From: Pinus tabuliformis
Taxonomy: Eukaryota > Streptophyta > Pinopsida > Pinales > Pinaceae
Assembly (NCBI GenBank): GCA_031772625.1
Contig: CM062817.1
Coordinates: 951,722,842 to 951,786,841, forward strand
Direction of reading: 5' to 3'
DNA length: 64,000 nucleotides
Shown: one piece after another, positions 23,890-33,880 of the stretch
Numbering within the stretch: position 1 is the first letter of the stretch
Layout of the letters: each line of letters starts with the position of its first letter
Position numbers and translations under genes: made by a program
Notes under the pieces: generated by a model
Told to the model about the DNA's origin: nothing
What the model saw: only the letters and a program-made list of their open reading frames with translations
The model's database searches: none

Positions 23890-24036
23890 GAAGTCTATAC
23901 GGTTTTGGATAGACAGTGATTGAGTGCTTTGTTAAGGCACTCCTTAATGTGAAGTCACGAGTTCAATTCCCCACCCCATTCGATGTGATATATTGTAGAT
24001 GATGAAGATGTAATCGTGTGAAGTTTATAAAAAAAT
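23890..24036 (+). mobile_element. tRNA-derived SINE
   Basis: A 147-bp GC-richer island in AT-rich DNA. It has a box-B-like sequence gagttcaattcc (consensus GGTTCGANTCC) about 50 nt after a weak box-A-like sequence (ggatagacagtgattgag), a tRNA-unrelated body and an A-rich tail (ataaaaaaat). It is flanked by a perfect 13-bp direct repeat aatttatattaaa (23877-23889 and 24037-24049). This is the structure of a pol III-transcribed SINE moved by LINE machinery. It cannot be folded into a whole tRNA by eye, so it is not called a tRNA gene. AT-richness of the flank makes the TSD somewhat less decisive. Confidence 0.68.
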
Positions 24037-24302
24037 AATTTATATTAAAAATGATTATTGATATTTATTTTAACAACATAATAATAATAATAACAGAAAA
24101 AATATGATAATATTATTAATATGATAATATTAATAAAAAACCAAAATTTGTAATATAAAACAACTTTAGTAATATTATATTAGTAATATTTTAATATTAT
24201 ATAATAATAATGATAACAACATTCAAATTATTATTAAAAATAATAATATAGTATTGTTAGTATAATAATATTAATAAAAATGAAAATTAGTAATATTATA
24301 TT

Positions 24303-24963
24303 AGTAATATTGGTTGACTATGGTTGTGAACCATAGTAACAACCATGATCAACCATGATAAAAGTCTTTATAGTTGAATATCGTAAACCTTGATGAACCT
24401 TTGCCATCTTTTCTCAACCAAAGTTATTTTACCATTGTGAACCATGGGACAAGCAACATTGCAGTGTGACAACCATCATCGCAATGTAACAAGCAACATG
24501 ATAATGATTGTCAGAATGATATATGACATTGCAATTTATTCAGCGATGCATTGCAACATTGAATAAATTACAATTTAACATTTTGGTTTTGAATATTAGG
24601 CTTAGGGTTTATTCTGGTTTATAATAATGGGTTTGCAGTTCGTAATATTAACGTTTATTATTGTAGGGTTTATAATATTAATCCTTGGGTTTATAATCCA
24701 TTAGGTTTATAATATAGATCTTATAGTTTAATATTATTCCATTTGGTTATTCGGCTGGGTTTACAATCCTTTGGGGTTTTCATATTAACCTGTTCGATTT
24801 ATAATATAAATCCCTCGAGCTTATTAATTTAAGGGTTCATATTCCTAAACAAACACTCTCTCAATATGAAAATCAACCATTGTCAATTATTCTTAACCAT
24901 GGTGAGCAATGGTAAATGACTTTCAATAATTGTAAACGATTGTGAGCCATCATCAACCATGGT
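24303..24963. repeat. CCATGGT / GGGTTTATAATATTAA-rich repeat block, left part
   Basis: Degenerate array built from versions of aaccatggtcaaccatgg, cacattgtgac and gggtttataatattaatcc. The block starting ggttgactatggttgtgaaccatag (24311) recurs at about 29232, so it is one copy of a larger unit of about 1.6 kb once the gypsy insertion is removed. Confidence 0.7.
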
Positions 24964-25585
24964 TGATCCAAATTTAGACAAGAATGCAAAAAATTACAAA
25001 GATAACCATAAATACAGATATGCAGCGGAAATAATACTTCATTTCATTAATGTAAAATACTGAAATATGATTACAAACAGAAATCGAAATAAACCAGCTA
25101 GGGCGATGGTAGCTTATCTCTGAGAAGAGATGTGGCAACTACATGCCTCTGAACTGTGTTACAATGAGGCTGAAAGGCCTATTTATTGTTGAGAAACAAT
25201 GGGAAATCCTTAACATCCCAAAACCTAACCCTATAAGATGAAACGCCAAATTGTGGACCCCGTTTTGGGTAAGTTGGTACATCAACTTCTCGGGGTCATA
25301 ACTTTGGCCCCTGATCTTCATTTGACGTGTGCAATAGCTCATTAGAAAGATCTATCTGAGCACTACAACTTTCGGAAGAGAAACATCGGTCCCTGGACCC
25401 ATGTTGCTCCCATATTTCCAAAAAAACATCATTTAGGGCCTCAAAATGGCTTCGGAAGTTCGGGACCCGAAAAATTGCTAAAAATAGTAAATTGTGCTAC
25501 AATTATAGAAACTGAAAAACTCAAAGAGACAATTGTGGGGGTCCAAGTGGGATAGGTGGGTGGCCACCAACATCCACCTGGATCA
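24964..25585 (-). repeat. Left LTR of gypsy element
   Basis: 622 bp, aligns end to end with 27663-28284. The 67-codon ORFs at 25139-25342 and 27838-28041 are the same LTR segment in the two copies and not genes. Confidence 0.9.
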
Positions 25586-25599
25586 TTCGTCCCCCCTTA

Positions 25600-25935
25600 G
25601 GAAGCAATGGTCCCCATTGCATTGAGTTCCTCCATCTGCTGAACTTGTTCTGTGATCTCTCATGTGTCAAGTAATGGTGGGAAGCATGGTCGATGACGAT
25701 TCACATTGAACACTTGGTGCACGCGAAGGAATGGAGGAATGATGTGCTCCAAAGCATTGTTCCCCACAGCCTTGGTACTATTGTAAGGACCATCTCGGAG
25801 TGGTCTGAGCTTCTGATGGGCTCTTGTAAGGCATTCTTTCTACAGATGTAACCAAACTTTGTTGCCCACCTAAAACTTGTGTGGTACCCCTGTGGGTGAG
25901 GAGAAGTTGTTCATGTGTTCTGTCATGACTGTATC
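25600..25935 (-). pseudogene. Gypsy integrase C-terminal remains
   Basis: Reading the minus strand gives phrases such as VGNKVWLHL, KLRPLRDGPY, VGNNALEHIIPPFLRVHQVFN and PCFPPLLDT. This is the GPY/F-like region and tail of plant gypsy integrases. It has in-frame stops and begins directly after the protease remains, so about 2.5-3 kb of pol is missing. Confidence 0.72.
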
Positions 25936-25944
25936 CCTTTACTA

Positions 25945-26628
25945 CTACTGCTGCGTGGAGGAACCCTTCGCAGGGGTCATGGATGTAGCAACTGTCTTCC
26001 CCTTACTTTGGGAGCAAACAAAATAAGAAATAAATTTCCTAGTCTGTGAGATGAGATTGCTGCATTTCTTAGCATCGATCAAAGAGGTGGTGGTAGGTGG
26101 GGCTACCTCCAATATCCTGTATAATGAATCACCCAAAGTAATAATAACAACGCGAGGCCTTGACTCATACACAACATGTCACCTCCATAAGTATGGCTAA
26201 CCAAATAGTACATCTTAAACATCTAGAGGTGCAACATAACACAATACTTCATCTATGAAGGGTTTGATGTTGTAGGGAAGGAAGCACTGCTGGCAAACTC
26301 GGAGATCTCGTCCTTGGTGAAGCCACCCGATAATGTATGGCTGCAGGTTTGGTGTAGTTAGTAGGCCCAACTGCTTCACGAACTCTGCTGAAATGAGGTT
26401 CTTTTGGCTGCCATTGTCAACAATGAATTGTAGTGGCGAACCCTTCACCCACATTTGTGAGTGGAAAAGTTGTTCCGCCTCCTCTTGACCTTCGGGCTCA
26501 TTCTTATGGATCTTCGTGGCGGCAACAATGACGTTGGGCTCCGCATCAATGATTTGCTTCCCTTTTCCATTCCCCTTGTTGGGTTCTGACTCGGGGTTGA
26601 AACATGCATCTGGTTCTGAAGCCTTCAA
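25945..26628 (-). pseudogene. Gypsy aspartic protease remains
   Basis: Open stretches 26628-26215 and 26172-25945. The protease motif is FIVDNGSQKNLISAEFVKQLGL, here with DNGS at the active site; many plant gypsy proteases have DSGS or DTGA, so the aspartate is kept. The following blocks (GWLHQGRDLRV, YNIKPFIDEVLC, YESRPRVVIITLGD) are typical of the stretch between protease and RT. A stop at about 26213-26215 separates the two parts. Confidence 0.75.
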
Positions 26629-27531
26629 TCAACCACCAATGACTGCTTCGTCCGCCACTCACTTGTGTTGTGAGTGGGGCTCTTGTGGAAGTCACACCAC
26701 TTTCCTGTGTCCTTCTTCAACTTCGTGGTGTTGTTCATTTCATACAGCTTCAACGGGTTGTCTTGGGTAATCCCACCTTGGCTTTGTCCTTTGGTCTTCG
26801 GATTTGTAGGTCTAAAGTCTTGCTTCTTCCATTTGAACTTTTGCTCAATTTTGATAGTGTATCGGTACGCCATGCTGAGCGAGGAGATGTTGAGGAACTC
26901 CATCTCCTCCTGGATGTGTCTATGTAAGCAGCCATGGTATTTGAGTGCCAGATGCAGCTTAGAATCTTTTGATACCCAACTATGTGCGAAGGGTATGAAA
27001 AATTTTTGTGAACTCCAGCACATATTGGTCCCGTCCCTGCCGCAACATGGTCCACTTTATGTATTTTTCCTCATAGCTTTTGACCAGGTAGTACTGCTCT
27101 TTGATGGCATCTTGGAAGGAATTCCAAGTGGGTGCGGTTGAGAACAGTGAGTCTGTACTTTCATCCTTCTTCTCGCAGTAGGTTTCCCACCAGTCCTTGG
27201 CATGGGGGGCTGCATTGAGAAGAGTGAAAACAATATTTTCCCGACTCGAAAATTCATGAACATAAAAATAACCCTCTAGCAGATTTAACCATTTATCTAT
27301 GGCATCTGCGTCTATTTGACCCTCGAATATGGGGATTTCAAAATTAAATTATACCTTAAAGGGTGTGGCATTTCCAGAGTAGCTGTTGGAAGACGATGCG
27401 TCGCCTCTAGGTAGCTGTTGAAGGATCTGCGCAAAGCTGTCCATCGTCGCATTCCTTTGTCATTCGAGGGCTTTTTCGAGCAAGATTTTGATATGATCTA
27501 CTGCCCCCTCATCTTTATTTTTATTTTCCAT
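26629..27531 (-). pseudogene. Gypsy gag remains
   Basis: Probable start at the ATG at 27531-27529. Several overlapping frames carry Gag phrases: RGDASSSNSYSGN, DAIDKWLNLLEGYF, WNSFQDAIKEQYY, MLRQGRDQYVLEFTKIF and CDFHKSPTHNTSEW. The last is a degenerate C-terminal Cys/His motif that has lost its final Cys to Trp. At least three frame changes show it is non-functional. Confidence 0.72.
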
Positions 27532-27662
27532 GGGAGGCTATTGGGATTTACGAAACTGGTCTTGCAAAGGTTTGACAATTTCATGCCCTAAATCCTTATA
27601 TCGTGACCTCGTTGGGGACATGTAAAGAAAAATAGAGAAAAAGAAGTCTGCTCTGATACCAC

Positions 27663-28284
27663 TGATCTAGATTTAGACAGGAATGCAACAAATTACAGAG
27701 ATAACCATAAACGTAGATATTCAACAGAAATAATACTTCATTTCATTAATGTAAAGTACTGAAATATGCTTACAAATAGAAATGGAAATAAACTAGCTAG
27801 GGCGACAGTAGCTTATCTCTGAGAAGAGATGTGGCGCCTACGTGCCTCTGAATTGTGTTACAATGAGGCTCGAAGGCCTATTTATTGTTGAGAAACAATG
27901 GAAAACCATTAACATCTCAAAACCTAACCCTAGAAGATGAAACACCAAATTATGGGCCCCATTTTGGGTAAGTTGGTACATCAGCTTCCCGTGGTCGTAA
28001 ATTTGGCACTCGATCTTCGTTTGATGCGCGCAATAGCTCATTTGAAATATCTATCCGAGCACTACGACTTTCGAAAGAGAAACATCGGTCCATGGACCCA
28101 TGTTGCTCCCAAATTTCCCAAAAAACGTTGTTTAGGGCCTTAAAACGACTCCAGAAGTTCAGGACCAAAAAAACTGCTAAAAATAGTAAATTGTGCTACA
28201 ATTATGGAAACTCAAAAACTGAAAGAGACAGTTGTGGGGGTCCAAGCGGGATACGTGGGTGGCCACCAACATCCACTTGGATCA
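27663..28284 (-). repeat. Right LTR of gypsy element
   Basis: 622 bp partner of 24964-25585. It begins tgatctag directly after the primer site complement and ends ttggatca, then TSD atggt. The two LTRs show roughly a tenth of positions changed by eye, so the insertion is not recent. Confidence 0.9.
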
Positions 28285-28289
28285 ATGGT

Positions 28290-30566
28290 CAATAATGGTA
28301 AACCATGTTCCAGTGTCACATTGTGACAAAGATTGTCTCAATATGAAAATCAACCATGGTTAACCATGGTCCAATGTCGCATTGTGACAAACTTTGTCTC
28401 AATGTGATAATCAACCATGGTAAGGCATGGTCAAGCATATTTATTATAGCGTTTTTAATATTTATATTACTATTAATATGCCTTTGGTTTATAATATTAA
28501 TCCCTTAGGTTTAATGTTTCGCCACTCGGTTATAATCCATTGAGGTTTTAGTATTAACCCCTTGAGTTTATTATTCCCTTTGGTTTATTAATCTAGGGGT
28601 TTATATACCTAGGGTATAATACTATTCATAAGGTTTATAATATTAACCCTTTTGTTTAATATAAATCCAATGGGTTTATAATCATGATCAACCATGGTAA
28701 ACCATTGTTCATATTCACATTGTAACAAAGCTTGTCTCAATATGAAAATACACCATTGTCAACCATCGTCTACCATCGTCAAAAATGGTAAAGCATTTTC
28801 GGGAATGGTAAACCATTTTCAACCGTTATCAACAATCATCGATCATGGTCAACCATGGTTCAATATCACATTGTGACAAAGATTGTCTCGACATGAAAAT
28901 CAACCATGGTCAACTATGGTCTAATGTCACATTGTGACAGAGATGGTCTCCATATGAAAAGAAACCATAGTGAAGCGTATCTATCTTGGGGTTGGTAATA
29001 TTTACCTTAGGGTTTATATACCTTGAATTTAAAATATTAATCCTTTGGGTTTAATATTATTCCCTTGGGTTTATAATCCTTGGGGTTTTAGTATTAACCC
29101 CTTGGGTTTATTATTCCCTTGGATTGATAATATAAATATCTTGTGTTTGTTAATCTAATAACAATAATAACATTGAAATAATTATTAAAAGTTATATTAT
29201 AATATTAACAAAAAATAACATTAGTAATATTGGTTGACCATGGTTGTGAACCATAGACACAACCATGGTCAAACATGATCAAGGTATTTATGGTTTAGGT
29301 AAACCTTGATCAAATTTGGCCATATTTGGTCAACCACAGTCATTCTATCATGGTCAACCATGGTAGGATATGGTCATTCATGGTCAAGTATAGTAAATCA
29401 ATGTCAACCATCATCAACATTGGTCAACCATAGGACAAGAAACATCATAGTGTGAGAAGAATCGTCACAATGGGACAACCAACATGATAATAATTGTCAA
29501 AATGATACATTACATTGCAAATTATTAAGTGTCACATTGCAACATTGAATAAATTACAATTTAATATTTGGGTTCTAATATTGGGTTTAGGGTTTATCTT
29601 CGTTTATAATAATGGGTTTACAATTTGCAATATTAACATTTATAATTGTAGGGTTTATAATATTAATCCTAGGGTTTATAATCCCTTACATTTATAATAT
29701 AAACCTTATGGTTTATTATTCCATTAGGCTATTCCCTTGTGTTTATTATCCCTTAGGGTTTTAATATTAACCACTTAAGTTTATAATATCAATCCCTTAG
29801 GTTTATTAATGTAAGTATTCATATTCCTAAATGAATATTGTCTTAATATGAAAATCAACCATGGTCAACCATTGTCAATTATTTTCAACCATGGTCAACA
29901 ATAGTAGACCACTCTCAACAATGGTAAAGAATTGTGAGTCATCGTCAACCATGGTCATCCATGGTACAATGTCACATTGTGAGAAATATTGTCTCAATAT
30001 GAAAATAAACCATGGTCAACCATGATCGAACGCCGCATGGTGAGAAACTTTGTTTGAATATGATAATCAACCATGGTAAAACATGGTCAATCATGTTTAT
30101 TATATGGTTTATAATATTTACCTTGGGGTTTATAAACCTTTTGATTCTAATATTAATCCCTTGGGTTTAATATTATTCCATTGGGCTTAGAATCCCTTGG
30201 GATTTTAATATTAACCCCTTGAGTTTATTATTCCCTTGGGTTTATAATATCAATAGCTTGAGATTTTTAATATAAGGGTTCAAATACCTAGTGTATAATA
30301 TTATTCATGGGGTTTATAATATTAATCCTTGGGTTTAATATAAATCCATTGGGTTTATAATCATGGTCAACTATGGTCAACCATTATCCATCCTCATATT
30401 GTGACAAAGCATGTCTCAATTAAGAATTTTAAATAATTGTCCACCGTCATCAACAATGGTAAATGATTATCAACCATTGTCAGCCATGGTCAATCATGGT
30501 CAACCATGGTCCAATGTCACATTATGACAAAGATTGGCTGAATATGAAAATCAACTATGGTCAACC
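28290..30566. repeat. CCATGGT / GGGTTTATAATATTAA-rich repeat array, middle part
   Basis: Alternating segments: (i) runs of caaccatggt with cacattgtgacaaagattgtctcaatatgaaaat; (ii) AT-rich runs of gggtttataatattaatcccttg. About 500-bp subunits can be followed by the landmark attcat.ggtttataatattaa (28628, 30304). A larger duplication places 29232 onward in register with 24311 onward. Short ORFs here (28694-28876, 29515-29697, 30463-30708) are repeat artefacts. Confidence 0.72.
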
Positions 30567-30571
30567 ATGGT

Positions 30572-31087
30572 TGGTTGAGGTGGATATTGGTGGCCACCCA
30601 CCTATTCCACTTGGACCCCCACCATTATTTCTTCTTAGTTTCCTTAATTATAGCACAAATTACTATTTTTGTACCTTTTTGAGTCCTAAATTTCTCGAAT
30701 CATTTTGAGGAAAAACGTTTGTAGAAAAAAAATAGAGATTGGAAAAGAGGAAAATAGGTCCAGTCGTTTTTTTCCAGCCTCCTCTTCGAGATCTTCGAAA
30801 TGAGTTATTATGATAGCCAAATGGAGATCGATGCCACCCAAACAGTTTCTCATTGTTTCTCAATAGTGAAAAGGCCTCTCAGCCTCATTTTAACACAATT
30901 CAAAGTCATGTAGTCGCCGCATCCCTTCTCAGAGGTAAGCTACCATCGCCCAAGCTAGTTTATTTCCATTTTGTATGTAAGCATATCCGAGTTATTTGAT
31001 ATTAGTGAAATGAGTCTTTATTGTTGTTGCATCTTTGTGTTTATGTTTATATCTATATTATTTGCATTCCTGCATAACTTCAGATCA
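30572..31087 (+). mobile_element. Solo LTR of the 24964-28284 gypsy family, opposite orientation
   Basis: 516 bp that aligns in reverse complement with the 622-bp LTRs: ggtggccacccacc near its left edge, ctcattttaacacaattca and aagctaccatcgccc in the middle, and ending cagatca. It is flanked on both sides by atggt (30567-30571 and 31088-31092). The paired TSD with one LTR and no interior shows LTR-LTR recombination. It is more diverged and about 100 bp shorter than the other two copies. Confidence 0.82.
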
Positions 31088-31092
31088 ATGGT

Positions 31093-32485
31093 CTAACACC
31101 GCATTGTGACAAAGATGGTCTCAATATGAAAATAAACCATGGTCAGATATGTTTATTTTAGGGTTTATTATATTTATCCTAGGGTTTATATACCTTGGGT
31201 TTATAATATTACTCACTTGGGCTTAATATTATTCCTTTGGATTTTAGTATTAACCCCTTGGGGTTACTATTCCCTTAGGTTTATAAAATCAATCCCTTGG
31301 GTTTATTAATATAAGGATTCATATTCCTAGGTATAATATTATTCATAAGGTTTTCAATATTAATCCTTAGGTTTAATATAAATCCTTTGGGTTTATAATC
31401 ATGTTCAACCATGGTCCAAAGTCACATTGTGACAAAGATTGTCTCAAAATGAAAATCAACCATGGTCAACCATTGTCAACCCTCGTCAACCATGGTAAAC
31501 CATTGTCAACAATGGAAAACTATTATTAGTAATTATCAATGATGGTCAACAATGGTCCAATGTCACATTTTGACAAAGATTATCTCAATATCAAAATAAA
31601 CCATGGTTAACCATGGTCAACCATGTTCTAATGTCTCAATATGAAAATAAACCTCGTAAATCATGGTCAACATGCTTATTTTAGGGTTTATAATATTTAT
31701 CTTAGGGCATATATACTTGGGGTTTATAATATTAATCCCTTGGCTTTAATATTATTCCCCTTGGTCTAAAATCCCTTCGGGTTTTAATATTAATTCCTTG
31801 GGTTTATTATTACTTTTGTTTATAATAACAATCCCTCAAGTTTATTAATCTAAGGGTTCACTTACCTAGGGTATAATATTATTCATAGGATCTATAATAT
31901 TAATCCTTGGGTCTTATATTAATCCCTTGCTTTTATAATCACAGTCAACCATGGTCCAATGTCACATTATGACAAGGATGTCTCAATATGAAAATCAACC
32001 ATGGTGGACCGTTGCCAACCGTCTTTAACCATGGTCAACCATTGTCAATCATGGTCCAATGTCACATTGTGAAAAAGATTGTCTCACTTTGAAAATCAAT
32101 CATGGTCAACCATAGCCCAACATCACATTATGACAATGATTATCTCAATAAGAAAATAAAAAGTGGTCAACCATGTTTATTTTAGGGTTTATAATATTTA
32201 TCTTAGGGTTTATATACCTTGGGTTTATAATATTAATCCCTTGGATTTAATATTATTCCCTTGGGTTTATAATCCCTTCGGTTTTAATAGTAATCCCTTA
32301 TGCTTATAATTCCCTTGCGTTTTTAATATCAATCACTTTGGTATATTAATCTGAAGGTTTATATATCTAGGTTATAATACTATTCATAGGGTTTATAATA
32401 TTAATCCATTAGGTTCAATATAAATCTCTTAGGTTTAAATTACCATATATAAATACCATAATTAGTCATGGAATTTATAATAATT
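31093..32485. repeat. CCATGGT / GGGTTTATAATATTAA-rich repeat array, right part
   Basis: At least two further subunits with the landmark ttcatag.(a/g)t.tataatattaatcc at about 31345, 31887 and 32387 (spacing 542 and 500). Each carries ttttagggtttataatatttatc, which contains a TTTAGGG-like motif, and runs of caaccatggt. No coding signal. Confidence 0.72.
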
Positions 32486-33590
32486 TTTTATTTTTTTTTG
32501 CTAAAGAAAGAGTCGAACCTTCTATTTCAATAAGTCAAAAAATGAATTACATAAAGTACAACAGTCCTCAAGGAACTGTGAGCTAAAGAGAAATCAAATC
32601 ACTAACAGCCACGGATCCACAAATAGTACAACAAAACCCTCGAAAAGCAGGTCGAAGTCGAGACCAATCGATCACCCTCCAGAGATCTGATGGACCATGA
32701 TAAAAATTAGCCTTGGATCCAAGTAGGGGGAAGAAGCCATTCTAAAAGGATTTTGGGATAACTCTCGAGCATAAATTTAGCCTGAAATCCACCAATGCCC
32801 ATCATGATGCGTAACAAGTGCGGAGGATAACACTCACCCTGCCCTGCCAACTTATCCTTGATCGTCGCATCACCTTTCCAGATCTGACGACAAAGGAAGA
32901 TATCACACGACCCAAAAACACAAAGAATAACCGTGTAGAGAACTCCTTGGACCCACCAATATGCATGATTGATCATGACCGTAGAATCATCTTGCTTGAT
33001 CCAACGACTGTGATACATATCGCATGGGCCAAAAGCACCTAGATTTAACTCGCGATGAGGGTGGTATTTATTTTCGTACCTAGGCCACGTGTTGATATGT
33101 GAGTGGAATCGCTCCCAACTCTGCAAAACCACAAACCACTTGAAGGGCTTGCGATGAACCTGAAACCACTCCTCGAGCATTATTACCACCGCTGAAAGAA
33201 AAACCGGGTTAATGAGATTGCCGAGATATCCAGAATTTTGGCCCCTCGCACCAACCCATTTCCTCACACAGAAGCACCAAAGGAAGATGAAAAGTCCTCC
33301 GCCCCGCCGTCTACCCGAGTAACAACGTCTAGAACCTAACCACACCCTCTAGAGATTTTTGAGATTGTTCTTACAAGGGTTGAGGATGCCAACAGGGACC
33401 TGCTTGCCAAAAAGGACCTCCCTACAAAAATGACACTTCATAAGAAAAAGCCAAATCAAATAGACACCGGCTCTGTGTCTCTATTGCGAAACACCTTTCT
33501 GTCCTCGTCCACCTGATCTTGACATCGCACCCTTAACCCATTCTGAGGCAGCCCTTGCCAGCTTAGCTCGACCCTGCTCATGTTATTATA
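32486..33590 (-). mobile_element. GC-richer probable retroposon fragment, minus strand
   Basis: An abrupt island of higher GC in AT-rich DNA starts with a T-run (32486-32499, a poly(A) tail if read on the minus strand) and ends near gaccctgctcatg (33590). A 212-codon open stretch (33345-32707, -) begins with GTG, is rich in W, H and C, and matches no family I know. It may be chance openness. No clear TSD is found, so LINE or other poly(A) retroposon origin is inferred from the tail and composition only. Confidence 0.42.
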
Positions 33591-33880
33591 AATTCATATG
33601 AAACATTGGAAGAACAATGGTGGCATGAGTGTGACATGTCCATTATTCAAGAAGAACATTTCACACTCATTCCACATTTCATCCAAAAATGATAATAGTC
33701 AATAGTAAATCTATTTATTCTTTCTATCAAATATTTAAGATTTAATGCTATTGAGACTGGTATTTCTTATTAATCACATCATCACTTTAATGAACTACAT
33801 TAATTGGTTCAAACAATTATGTGCTTCTTTCTTATTATTCACATGAACAATTTAAAGAATTACATTAGTTGTTTCCAGCG
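33591..33880. other. Spacer between retroposon fragment and tandem array
   Basis: AT-rich, non-repetitive in this window, no coding signal. Confidence 0.4.

Larger units (their letters stand above)
24964..28284 (-). mobile_element. Internally deleted Ty3/gypsy element
   Basis: 3321 bp with two LTRs of identical length (622 bp each, 24964-25585 and 27663-28284), starting TGATC and ending GATCA. A perfect 5-bp TSD atggt flanks it (24959-24963 and 28285-28289). The Met-tRNA type primer site complement (tgatacca) lies at the inner edge of the right LTR and a purine tract (minus-strand cctaagggggga) at the left. Inside are gag, an aspartic protease region and the C-terminal part of integrase. Reverse transcriptase, RNase H and the integrase core are missing, so it depends on a relative. 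Confidence 0.9.

Noticed and set aside
23890-23985. Functional tRNA gene
   Set aside because: Box B is present, but box A is weak and no cloverleaf with acceptor stem could be formed by eye. The TSD and A-tail fit a SINE.
31093-32485. True interstitial telomere array
   Set aside because: TTTAGGG-like motifs are single and dispersed, not in uninterrupted tandem runs.
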